Source: WLMZ01 sp043747765 (GTDB taxonomy: Bacteria; Actinomycetota; Acidimicrobiia; Acidimicrobiales; Ilumatobacteraceae). Taken from it: a stretch of 17,075 nucleotides of DNA. The position numbers were made by a program, and so were the translations under genes. The stretch spans positions 1-17,075 of the forward strand of contig JAYTOM010000124.1 of the NCBI GenBank assembly GCA_043747765.1. The letters are read 5' to 3'. The notes below the pieces were generated by a model. The model did no database searches, was not told the DNA's origin, and saw nothing but the letters and a program-made list of their open reading frames with translations. Positions 1-6,925 of this stretch are shown one piece after another (positions within the stretch are counted from its first letter, which is position 1; the number at the start of each line of letters is the position of its first letter).

Positions 1-480
1 CAACTGGCCATTGCACTGGTGCACGAACCCGAGCTGCTGATCCTCGACGAGCCGTTCTCCGGCCTCGACCCGGTCGCCGTCGAGAACATGAAGACAATCC
101 TCCTCGACCAACTGACTGCGGGCACCTCGGTGCTGTTCAGCAGTCATCAACTCGACCTCGTCAGCGACATCAGCCGCGACGTCGTGATCGTCGACGGGGG
201 GCGAGTCGTGATGGAGGGTGACGTTCGAGAGATTCGTGAGCGGGCTGAGTTCCGCTACGCCACGGTTGGTTTCGCCGAGGACGTCAGCTGGGAGCCAGCC
301 CTCGACAGTGCGACGATCGTGAACAGGACCGCCCAATCGATGCGACTGCGCATCGATGCCACCACCGATCCTGGAACGCTGCTGGCCGATGCACAGCACG
401 CTGGTCGGGTCATCGAATACTCCTTCTCCGCACCCGATCTGTCCGAGGTGTTCCTGGCTGCGATCGGCCGAGCACCGTGA
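1..480 (+). CDS. ABC transporter ATP-binding protein, NatA-like (3' part; start lies outside the window)
   Basis: The reading frame is open from base 1, so the gene is cut at its 5' end; the Walker A and LSGGQ motifs are not in the window. The visible 159 residues begin just after the signature motif. They contain Walker B (LLILDEP, about residues 13-19), the D-loop SGLDP directly after it, and the H-loop histidine in SSHQL. The last ~80 residues match the accessory C-terminal domain common in NatA/CcmA-type exporter ATPases and end in the typical S-EVFL segment. The protein would hydrolyse ATP on the cytoplasmic side to power the permease encoded next. Its stop codon overlaps the permease start (GTGA at 477-480), which implies translational coupling. 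The substrate cannot be told: sodium, drugs and lipids are all known for such pairs. The family call is firm. Confidence 0.93.
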   Translation, partial: QLAIALVHEPELLILDEPFSGLDPVAVENMKTILLDQLTAGTSVLFSSHQLDLVSDISRDVVIVDGGRVVMEGDVREIRERAEFRYATVGFAEDVSWEPALDSATIVNRTAQSMRLRIDATTDPGTLLADAQHAGRVIEYSFSAPDLSEVFLAAIGRAP

Positions 481-1661
481 AGTCGTTCGCAATGATTCGG
501 CTTGTGATGAGCCGTGAGATCCGCCAACGCGTTCGCTCGCGCGGGTTCAAGATCACCACGATCCTGCTGTGTCTCGGGGTCCTCGGCGCAGGCGTGCTGA
601 GCCGCACGATCAGTGGCAACAATTCGCCGACCCGCTATGACGTCGCAGTCGTCGGTCCGACGCCCGAGGGTTTCACCGCTGCGGTGCGCAACGCCGCGCA
701 GTTGTCGAATGTCGAAGTCCGGATCACCGCCGAGAGCACCGCTGTCGCCGCCGAGCAGGCTCTCGAATCGGGTCATCTCGACGCGTACATCGATATCGGT
801 GCGGCCACAGTGGTCGCCAAATCGAAGCCAACGGAACAGCTCGCCGCGATCCTGGCTGCCGGGTGGCAATCGTCGGCTTCGCTGTCTGCTGCACGTATCG
901 CCCGATTGGACGACGCCCAGATTGCCAAGGTGCTCTCGCCGGCCCCGCTGCACCTTTGGTTGCTGCACCCCGACTCGTCCCACAACGACAACGTGTCCAG
1001 GTTGGTTGGTTCGGCCACAGCGGTGCTGCTGTTCATCTCGATCAATGCGTTCGGCGGATTGGTCCTGACCGGCGTTGTGGAAGAAAAGACTACGGGGGTC
1101 GTCGAGGTCCTGCTGGCTCACGTTCGCGCCTATCAACTGTTGGCCGGCAAGGTATTCGGTATCGGGGTCGTGGCGATGTTGCAGTTCAGCGCGACGGTCC
1201 TCACCGGCGTCATTGCGCTACGAATCTCCGGAACGAGCGTGCCCGGCGCGTTGTGGATCGGGCTGCCGACGACGGTGCTGTGGTTCGTCGGGGGCTTCGT
1301 CCTCTACAGCACGCTGTTCGCGTTGGCCGGCTCGTTCGTGTCCCGTCAAGAGGATGCTCAAGGGGCAGCGGCGCCGATTTCGATGGTCTTCACGGCGGCG
1401 TATCTGACCGTGTTCATCCTCGGCAACAGTCCGTATTCGACCACCGCCCGGATCGTGTCCGTGTTGCCACCGTTCGCCCCGCTGCTGATGCCGCTGCGGA
1501 TCTCGATCGGCGCCGCATCAGTCGCCGAGATCGTCACGTCGGCGGTGTTGCTGCTGGCGGCAACGTTCGCGATGTTGCAGCTGGCCGGAGCGGTCTACGG
1601 CCGGACATTGCTGCACAGAGGTTCACGTCTTCGTTGGAAAGAAGCGCTGCGGATGCGCTGA
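477..1661 (+). CDS. ABC-2 type transporter permease, NatB-like
   Basis: This 394-residue membrane protein is the partner of the ATPase that overlaps its GTG start by 4 bp. The topology fits the NatB/ABC-2 fold. There is one N-terminal membrane segment (about residues 26-43), an extracytoplasmic domain of roughly 130 residues, then about five further segments between residues 178 and 375. Directly after the second segment lies VVEEKTTGVVEVLLA (200-214), the coupling-helix motif of this family (usual form EEKT..V-E-LL). A basic tail (RGSRLRWKEALRMR) closes the protein on the cytoplasmic side. NatAB-type systems export sodium or toxic compounds; the sequence does not reveal which applies here. 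The gene ends 20 bp from the convergent ferritin-like gene, with no convincing terminator between them. Confidence 0.92.
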   Translation: MKSFAMIRLVMSREIRQRVRSRGFKITTILLCLGVLGAGVLSRTISGNNSPTRYDVAVVGPTPEGFTAAVRNAAQLSNVEVRITAESTAVAAEQALESGHLDAYIDIGAATVVAKSKPTEQLAAILAAGWQSSASLSAARIARLDDAQIAKVLSPAPLHLWLLHPDSSHNDNVSRLVGSATAVLLFISINAFGGLVLTGVVEEKTTGVVEVLLAHVRAYQLLAGKVFGIGVVAMLQFSATVLTGVIALRISGTSVPGALWIGLPTTVLWFVGGFVLYSTLFALAGSFVSRQEDAQGAAAPISMVFTAAYLTVFILGNSPYSTTARIVSVLPPFAPLLMPLRISIGAASVAEIVTSAVLLLAATFAMLQLAGAVYGRTLLHRGSRLRWKEALRMR

Positions 1662-1681
1662 GCGCGCTGGTGTCGCCGAGA

Positions 1682-2221
1682 TCAGAGAGCGACGCCGAAG
1701 TTCTTGAGGAAGTTGAGCAGGTCATCGGCGTGCTCTTCCTCGACGGCGAGGATGTCCTCCATCAGACGGCGCGTGGTGATGTCCTTGTCGGCCAGCCAAC
1801 GCACGATCTCGCTGTACGACGCAATCGCGATCCGCTCAGCGACGAGGTCCTCTTTGATCATGTCGATCAGATCGGTGCCCGGCTTGTACTCGGCGTGGCT
1901 GCGCTTGGTGAGCGTGTCCGGATCGAAATCGGGCTCGCCCTGCAACTGCACGATCCGCGCCGCGATCAGATCGGCGTGGCCCTGTTCTTCGGTTGCATGC
2001 TTCAGGAATTCGGCGGCCACCGAAGCGGACTGGATCCCCTCGGCCATGTAGTAGTGGCGCTTGTAGCGCAGGACGCAGACGAGTTCTGTGGCCAGCGCCT
2101 CGTTGAGCACGTCGATCACGCGGTCGGTGTCGGCGTTGTAGTCATCGGTCAGCGGACCACGGTCCATGTGCTGACGAGCTTTGTCACGAAGGGTCTGGAC
2201 GTCTGAAAGATGGTCGCTCAC
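1682..2221 (-). CDS. Bacterioferritin-like diiron protein (ferritin superfamily)
   Basis: This 179-residue four-helix ferritin-like protein probably stores or detoxifies iron, or protects against oxidative stress. A full set of bacterioferritin-type ferroxidase ligands is visible: E46, Y53, E79-x-x-H82 (EEQGH), E129 (LVAER) and E161-x-x-H164 (EEEH). The distal histidine favours the Bfr type over classical ferritin. Many relatives are labelled bacterioferritin or Dps-like, so the exact subfamily and any haem binding are open. The frame extends to a TTG at 2254, but the GTG at 2221 is preferred. It begins the conserved region, and a TACTCT -10 box lies 6 nt before it, with no ribosome binding site. 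The gene lies 158 bp downstream of padR on the same strand but appears to have its own promoter. Confidence 0.88.
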   Translation of the reverse strand: MSDHLSDVQTLRDKARQHMDRGPLTDDYNADTDRVIDVLNEALATELVCVLRYKRHYYMAEGIQSASVAAEFLKHATEEQGHADLIAARIVQLQGEPDFDPDTLTKRSHAEYKPGTDLIDMIKEDLVAERIAIASYSEIVRWLADKDITTRRLMEDILAVEEEHADDLLNFLKNFGVAL

Positions 2222-2227
2222 CGGGGC

Positions 2228-2233
2228 AGAGTA
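2228..2233 (-). promoter_or_regulatory. -10 box (TACTCT) of the ferritin-like gene; leaderless start
   Basis: On the minus strand TACTCT lies 6 nt before the GTG at 2221 and fits TAnnnT. Transcription would begin at or very near the start codon. No clear -35 element is seen. Confidence 0.5.
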
Positions 2234-2379
2234 CCCCGCCGACGCAGGGGTCAAACGATTTCTGAGGCGACTTCCCGAGCGCTGTCTCGGCGGAACCGCA
2301 GCATCGCCGGCCAGTCGTGCACGACCGCTCCGTCGCTTGCAAAGTAGTCAAACTTGATTCGATATCAGCGGATTTGTTC

Positions 2380-2961
2380 TCATTCGCCGGCTAAGACGTA
2401 TTCGCCGTCGCGCAGCCTCTTGACGAACTGCTTGCCCCAGTCCATGTCTGCCTTGAGGCGAAGTGTGGCGAAATCGATGTTCTCGCGGACGTGATCCGGG
2501 ATACCGCCCTCGGCCCCGGTGTCGCCGTCGCGGATCGATGCGCGGATGAAGCGCAGTTCGGCGACCTGCGCCTCTTGCTGGCTGAGTCGGGCCTGCAACG
2601 AGGCCAACAACTCGTCACGCGTCATCGCGGTCAGGAAGCACATCGCCGGGAAGAACGGCTCTGCGCCGCGTTCGACCTGCCACCACGAAGTTCGCAACAG
2701 TTTGGTGAACTGCTTCTCACCCTCGATTGTCATCACGTACTCGGTTCGCTCGGGACGGTTCGGCACCACTGCGTGGTCGGTCGACGCCGTGGCGATGAAC
2801 CCGTCACGTTCCAGCGTTTTCAGTGCGGAGTAGATCGAGCCGGGTTGGACATTCACCCAACCGTCGAGGTGCCAGCCCTGCAATTCGCGACGGACGTCGT
2901 ACCCATGCACTGGCTGCGCGAAGCGAACGACCCCGAGAACGAGAAGACGAATCGAGCTCAC
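2380..2961 (-). CDS. PadR-family transcriptional regulator
   Basis: This 193-residue regulator has an N-terminal winged helix (about residues 1-85) with the PadR hallmarks HGYDVRREL (about 19-27) and PGSIYSALKTLERDGFI (about 39-55). A helical C-terminal dimerisation region of the Vir_C type (about 95-180) follows. PadR proteins are usually local repressors released by small phenolic or drug-like ligands, and they often control a neighbouring exporter. Here the divergent neighbour is an MFS exporter and the 39-bp spacer holds a direct repeat, so autoregulation and control of the exporter are inferred. The frame stays open to 3165, but the GTG at 2961 begins the conserved domain and has a TATCCT box 8 nt upstream. 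Longer starts would run through the divergent promoter and the exporter's coding region. Confidence 0.88.
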   Translation of the reverse strand: MSSIRLLVLGVVRFAQPVHGYDVRRELQGWHLDGWVNVQPGSIYSALKTLERDGFIATASTDHAVVPNRPERTEYVMTIEGEKQFTKLLRTSWWQVERGAEPFFPAMCFLTAMTRDELLASLQARLSQQEAQVAELRFIRASIRDGDTGAEGGIPDHVRENIDFATLRLKADMDWGKQFVKRLRDGEYVLAGE

Positions 2962-2969
2962 AGGGTTTG

Positions 2970-2975
2970 AGGATA
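2970..2975 (-). promoter_or_regulatory. -10 box (TATCCT) of padR
   Basis: TATCCT on the minus strand matches TATAAT at four of six positions and lies 8 nt before the GTG at 2961, implying a leaderless or near-leaderless mRNA. It sits inside the first copy of the direct repeat. Confidence 0.45.
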
Positions 2976-2987
2976 GTCGAGTTTGAG

Positions 2988-2993
2988 TACAGT
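2988..2993 (+). promoter_or_regulatory. -10 box (TACAGT) of the MFS exporter gene
   Basis: TACAGT matches TATAAT at four of six positions and lies 7 nt before the ATG at 3001. No Shine-Dalgarno sequence is present, so a leaderless transcript is likely. It sits inside the second copy of the direct repeat. Confidence 0.5.
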
Positions 2994-3000
2994 CAGGCCC

Positions 3001-4617
3001 ATGACACTGGCATCCCCGACCGGAACGTCCGCTGCGTCCGGGTCGCTGCAATCCGACCCGAAACGGTGGATCGCGCTTGTCGTGCTGTCGAGCGCACTGT
3101 TCATCATCGTGTTGGACAACACGATCCTCAACGTCGCCGTGCCGACGATCGTGCGCGAATTCCACAGCAACGTCTCCTCGTTGCAGTGGGTCATCTCGGG
3201 GTACTCACTCGTGTTCGCCTCGCTGCTGATCAGCTTCGGCCGGCTCGGTGACATCATCGGCCGGCGGCGAATGTTCTTCGCTGGAGCGGCCATGTTCGCC
3301 GTTGGTTCGCTGATTGCCTCCCTCTCGCATTCGGTCGTCCAGCTCTTCATCGGAGAATCTCTGCTCGAAGGCATCGGCGCTGCAGCGATGTTGCCGGCCA
3401 CGTTGTCGATCATCTCGGCCACCTTCCAGGGTCGCGAACGGGGCAGCGCGTTCGCGGTGTGGGGCGCGGTCGCAGGTGGGGCGGGCGCGCTCGGGCCGTG
3501 GCTCGGCGGCATCTTGACGACCAACGCGTCGTGGCGATGGGCGTTCCGGATCAATGTCGTCATTGCTCCGTTGGCGATCATCGCCGGACTGATCTACGTG
3601 CGCGATTCCAAGGACGAGCGGGCCAAGGGCATCGATCCAGCCGGCGTCGTCGTCGTCACGCTCGGCCTGCTCGGTCTGGTGTTCGGCATCATCGAGGCCA
3701 GTCGGTACGGATGGTGGTCTCCCATCTCGAATGCCTCCATCCTCGGCCTGTCGCCGGTGCCGTTCTCACTGCTCCTCGCGGCGGTCATGCTCGTCGTCTT
3801 CGTCGCGCTCGAGCGGCGGCGAGCGGCTGCCGAACGGGCGGTGGTCTTCGATTTCCGCGACCTCGTCCACAAGGGCTTCCGCTATGGCCTGATCAACACC
3901 GGCGTGCTGGCGATGGGCGAGTTCGGCGCATTTTTCGTGATCCCGATCTTCCTGCAGGCTGGCCTCCACTTCACCGCGATCAAGACCGGTACATGGTTGC
4001 TGCCCGCCGGTGTCGCCGTGTTCGGTGGCGCCAGGTTCGGTGGTGTTCTCAGCAAGAAGTACGGACCGAAGTACGTGATCACCGCAGGCCTCGGAATGGA
4101 GGCGCTCGGTATCGGCCTGTACGCCGTCGCGTTTTCCGATCACACCACGCTGTTGCAGTTGCTGCCGGGCCTGATCGCGCACGGCATCGGCATCGGATTT
4201 GCAACCAGTCAGCTGACCAACGTGGTACTCAGTGACATTCCGCCGGAAAAGGCCGGGTCGGCGAGCGGCGCATCGGGCATGGTCCGCCAGGTCGGCACGG
4301 CACTCGGGATTGCCTTGATCGGTGCGATCTTCTCGTCGCAATCGGCCTCCGAGATCCGCGACGGACTCAGGGTGATCCCGAATCTGACCCAGGCGATCAA
4401 GAACCAGATCGTCTCCAGCGCGACGAGCTTCGGTCGCTCCGCGCCTGGCGGGGCCTCCGACCCGCGGATCGGCAAGATCGTGTCCTCTGGCATCGTCGGC
4501 GGGACGCGTGCAGCGGTACTTCTCGCGTGCGCGATCGTGATCATCGGAGCCGTGCTGTCGACCCTCGTGCCCAACATTCCTCCGGACACGCACGGCCGCC
4601 CGGCCTCTGCGCACTGA
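3001..4617 (+). CDS. MFS transporter, DHA2 family (14-TM EmrB/QacA-type exporter)
   Basis: This 538-residue inner-membrane exporter has the length and hydrophobic pattern of the 14-helix DHA2 drug:proton antiporters. Visible family motifs are LDNTILNVAVPTI in the first helix (residues 38-50, motif D1 with its membrane-embedded acidic residue) and GRLGDIIGRRR (80-90, motif A). RWAFRIN follows helix 6 (typical W-R-W-x-F-x-I-N form), and GSASGASGMVRQVG lies in the later half. Such proteins expel drugs, dyes or small metabolites using the proton gradient; the substrate here is unknown. The ATG at 3001 is preferred over a TTG at 2983 because a -10 box lies 7 nt before it. The PadR gene is divergent and probably its repressor. 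The stop codon abuts that of the convergent MDR gene within one TGATCA. Confidence 0.92.
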   Translation: MTLASPTGTSAASGSLQSDPKRWIALVVLSSALFIIVLDNTILNVAVPTIVREFHSNVSSLQWVISGYSLVFASLLISFGRLGDIIGRRRMFFAGAAMFAVGSLIASLSHSVVQLFIGESLLEGIGAAAMLPATLSIISATFQGRERGSAFAVWGAVAGGAGALGPWLGGILTTNASWRWAFRINVVIAPLAIIAGLIYVRDSKDERAKGIDPAGVVVVTLGLLGLVFGIIEASRYGWWSPISNASILGLSPVPFSLLLAAVMLVVFVALERRRAAAERAVVFDFRDLVHKGFRYGLINTGVLAMGEFGAFFVIPIFLQAGLHFTAIKTGTWLLPAGVAVFGGARFGGVLSKKYGPKYVITAGLGMEALGIGLYAVAFSDHTTLLQLLPGLIAHGIGIGFATSQLTNVVLSDIPPEKAGSASGASGMVRQVGTALGIALIGAIFSSQSASEIRDGLRVIPNLTQAIKNQIVSSATSFGRSAPGGASDPRIGKIVSSGIVGGTRAAVLLACAIVIIGAVLSTLVPNIPPDTHGRPASAH

Positions 4618-4620
4618 TCA
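4615..4620. other. TGATCA palindrome providing the stop codons of two convergent genes
   Basis: Bases 4615-4617 are the TGA of the MFS gene. The complement of 4618-4620 is the TGA of the MDR gene. The two coding regions therefore meet with no spacer, and no separate terminator hairpin lies between them. Confidence 0.9.
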
Positions 4621-5598
4621 GGGGCGGAGCAGCACCCGACCGAACGCGTGCCGGCTCTCGATGTACCGATGCGCTGCGGCAGCCTCAGCGAGCGGAAAGA
4701 TCTTGTCAGTCGCGACGCGCAGTTCGCCCGATGCGACGCGTTCCAGCAGCTCGGCGATGAGGGGTCGGGTTCGCTGGGGGTTCAGTGCGAGTTCAGCCCC
4801 GAGGAACACACCGGTGATCGACGCGTTCTTGCCCATCAGCGCCGAAATCGAGGGCGGGTTCGTCTCGCGGCCGGCCTGACCGACCCAGCTGATCCGTCCT
4901 CGGTAGGCGAGCGCCGCAATGCTCGATTCCAACGTCGCTCCGCCGACGGGATCGATGACGAGGTCCACCCCGCGACCCTCGGTCAGTCGACGGACCTCCT
5001 CGGCGATCTCAGCGGGTGAGCGACCGGCGTAGTTGATGCCGTGATCGAGTCCGAAGTCGCGAAGTCGCTCGAGCCGTTCGTCACTGGAGGCGGTCGCCAG
5101 CACCAGCGACGCTCCCGCCTCCTTGGCGAGTTGGATTGCTGCCAACCCGACTCCGCCGGCGCCTGCCTGGATCAACACGGTCTCGTTCGGTTGAAGACGA
5201 CCGAATTCGAACAGACAATCCGACGCCGTTCCGAACTCGATCGGGACGCCTGCAGCCTCTTCGATCGACAACGTGTCAGGGATCGGCCACACCGCGTTGG
5301 CCGCGAGGCCGACGAGTTCGGCGTGGCTGCCGAACGGCATCGTCGCAACCACGCGCTGACCGAGTTGCAGCGACGATACCGAGTCGCCCTTGGCCAGGAT
5401 CGTGCCCGCTGCCTGATACCCGACGATGTGCGGGTTGGTGATCAGCGGCCCACCCTGGCGGTTGAGGACATCGCCGCCCTGGATGCCGATCGCGCCGATC
5501 TCGATGATCACGCCCCGGGGATGCAGCACGGGATCGGCGACGTCCTCGTAACGCAAGACCTCTGGGCCACCGTTCTCGGAGTACACGGCTGCCTTCAT
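4618..5598 (-). CDS. Zinc-independent MDR-family NADPH:quinone oxidoreductase-like protein
   Basis: This 326-residue cytoplasmic oxidoreductase belongs to the medium-chain dehydrogenase/reductase superfamily. It starts with a GroES-like domain (MKAAVYSENGGPEVL) and has a Rossmann fold with AGAGGVG (145-151) in the NADPH-binding position; the end RHAFGRVLLRP is typical of quinone oxidoreductases. The cysteine and histidine ligands of zinc alcohol dehydrogenases are absent, which fits the QOR branch, whose members reduce quinones or enones with NADPH. The exact substrate is unknown. It starts 91 bp downstream of the serine hydrolase gene on the same strand and has no TAnnnT box near its ATG, so co-transcription is likely. 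The convergent MFS stop is immediately adjacent. Confidence 0.9.
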   Translation of the reverse strand: MKAAVYSENGGPEVLRYEDVADPVLHPRGVIIEIGAIGIQGGDVLNRQGGPLITNPHIVGYQAAGTILAKGDSVSSLQLGQRVVATMPFGSHAELVGLAANAVWPIPDTLSIEEAAGVPIEFGTASDCLFEFGRLQPNETVLIQAGAGGVGLAAIQLAKEAGASLVLATASSDERLERLRDFGLDHGINYAGRSPAEIAEEVRRLTEGRGVDLVIDPVGGATLESSIAALAYRGRISWVGQAGRETNPPSISALMGKNASITGVFLGAELALNPQRTRPLIAELLERVASGELRVATDKIFPLAEAAAAHRYIESRHAFGRVLLRP

Positions 5599-5689
5599 CC
5601 GAAATGACCGTTCGGACCAATGGCCAGCGTTGCCGATCGTTCGCCGATCCGGCCGTGACCGGCGGTGTTCTGCACCATGCAGCCGGCCA

Positions 5690-6925
5690 TCACAACACCA
5701 TTGCCTGATGGACCAGCTGCCGCAACTGACTGCGGATCGGATGGGTGCTCGACGGCACGAGCTGCGTCATGAACACGCCGGTGATGTCCTCCACCGGATC
5801 GACCCAAAAGAAGGTGCTGGCTGCACCACCCCAGCCGAACTCGCCGACCGAACCGGGGACCTTGGCCTTGACCGGATCGACCGTGACCGAACCGAGCAGC
5901 CCGAATCCGACGCCGTCGAACGTGGTTTCGCTGAACAGTGGCCGACCGAACGCGGTCAGGTCGGTTCCACCAGGAAGGTGGTTGGTGGCCATGTAGCGCA
6001 CGGTGCGAGGGGCCAGAATGCGTATTCCGTCCAGCTGACCTTCGCCCCGCAGCATTCCTGCGAAGCGGAGGTAATCGGCCATCGTCGACGCGAGTCCACC
6101 ACCGCCGAGGAATGCCGATGGCGGCTTCATGATCTCCTTGCCGACCGTGGCAAGGGGAGCGGCCAGACCGGTAGCCGGATGCGCTCCGTACAATGCTGCG
6201 AGCCGGGCGTGGTCGGCCTGTGGAACCGAGAAGCCGGTGTCGACCATGCCAAGGGGTTCGAAGATCCGCTTCCGGAAGAACTCGTCCAGTGTCTGGCCGC
6301 TGATCACCTCGACGATCCGCCCGAGCACATCGATCGCCATCGAGTAGTTCCATTCGGTGCCCGGCTGGAACACGAGTGGCAGCGCGGCCAGCCGCTGGCA
6401 CACCGTCGCCAGATCAGCGGTGTTCGCCACCCCGCTGTCGAAGCCGGCCTTGCGGTACATCTCGTCGACCGGATGCGCGTACATGAAGCCGTAGGTCAGG
6501 CCGGCGGTGTGCGTCATCAGATGCCAGATCGCCATTGGATCACGGACCGCCTCGAGCTGCGGTCGCAACGACGTGCCACCACGCCAGACCTTCTGATCAG
6601 CGAACTCCGGCAGGAATCGACTGACCGGATCTTTGAGTTCGAACAGGCCTTGCTCCCACAGCATCATCGCCGCGACGGATGTGATCGGTTTCGTCATCGA
6701 GTAGATCCGCCAGATCGTGTCCGGCGTCAATTCGGCGCCGGCCTCTCGGTCGCGCATGCCTCGTCCGGACGAATGGACGAGCCTGCCGCCGCGGGTCAAC
6801 GCCATCTGCCACCCGATGAGACGTCCATCGGTGATGTACTTCTCGAAGTGATTGTCGATTCTCTGCAGGCGGACTGGGTCGAACCCGGCATCGGTCGGAT
6901 CGATCTCGGCCTCGAGCAGGTTCAT
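5690..6925 (-). CDS. Serine hydrolase of the beta-lactamase class C / family VIII esterase fold
   Basis: This 411-residue protein carries the penicillin-binding-protein-like catalytic set: SMTK (76-79, S-x-x-K with nucleophile S76), YSM (194-196, in the Y-x-N position) and WGG (365-367, replacing the K-T-G box of true beta-lactamases). That last change is usual in family VIII esterases and EstB-like enzymes, so an esterase or amidase role is more likely than antibiotic resistance. No signal peptide is evident; the N-terminus is acidic and soluble, suggesting a cytoplasmic enzyme. The frame stays open to 7978, but the ATG at 6925 opens the conserved region, and a TACAGT box lies 6 nt upstream next to a perfect palindrome. 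The MDR gene follows in the same direction. Confidence 0.9.
   Translation of the reverse strand: MNLLEAEIDPTDAGFDPVRLQRIDNHFEKYITDGRLIGWQMALTRGGRLVHSSGRGMRDREAGAELTPDTIWRIYSMTKPITSVAAMMLWEQGLFELKDPVSRFLPEFADQKVWRGGTSLRPQLEAVRDPMAIWHLMTHTAGLTYGFMYAHPVDEMYRKAGFDSGVANTADLATVCQRLAALPLVFQPGTEWNYSMAIDVLGRIVEVISGQTLDEFFRKRIFEPLGMVDTGFSVPQADHARLAALYGAHPATGLAAPLATVGKEIMKPPSAFLGGGGLASTMADYLRFAGMLRGEGQLDGIRILAPRTVRYMATNHLPGGTDLTAFGRPLFSETTFDGVGFGLLGSVTVDPVKAKVPGSVGEFGWGGAASTFFWVDPVEDITGVFMTQLVPSSTHPIRSQLRQLVHQAMVL

Larger units (their letters stand above)
2965..2994. promoter_or_regulatory. Candidate PadR operator: tandem 14-bp direct repeat in the divergent promoter
   Basis: Copy 1 (2965-2978) is GTTTGAGGATAGTC and copy 2 (2981-2994) is GTTTGAGTACAGTC. 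They differ at only 3 of 14 positions and are offset by 16 bp. Copy 1 contains the padR -10 box (TATCCT on the minus strand, 2970-2975). Copy 2 contains the exporter's -10 box (TACAGT, 2988-2993). A protein bound to both copies would block both promoters. The repeat is seen directly; assigning it to PadR is inference. Confidence 0.55.

Noticed and set aside
863..2206. Plus-strand open frame of 447 codons
   Set aside because: It is a shadow of the ABC permease in another frame and of the ferritin-like gene in antisense; arginine-rich low-information protein.
2275..2290. Hairpin CCGAG-6 nt-CTCGG between padR and the ferritin-like gene as a terminator
   Set aside because: The stem is only 5 bp with no T-run; expected by chance in GC-rich sequence.
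3766..4614. Minus-strand open frame of 282 codons under the MFS gene
   Set aside because: It is antisense to conserved MFS motifs and rich in Arg/Asp/His, typical of shadow frames in GC-rich DNA.
5598..5616. Inverted repeat TCCGAA/TTCGGA at the MDR gene start as a regulatory hairpin
   Set aside because: Only 6 bp with a 7-nt loop; too weak to claim without conservation.
5630..6847. Long upstream extension of the glycosyltransferase frame
   Set aside because: It is antisense to the well-supported serine hydrolase; the protein has no membrane or domain pattern there. GC-rich codon bias keeps the opposite frame open.
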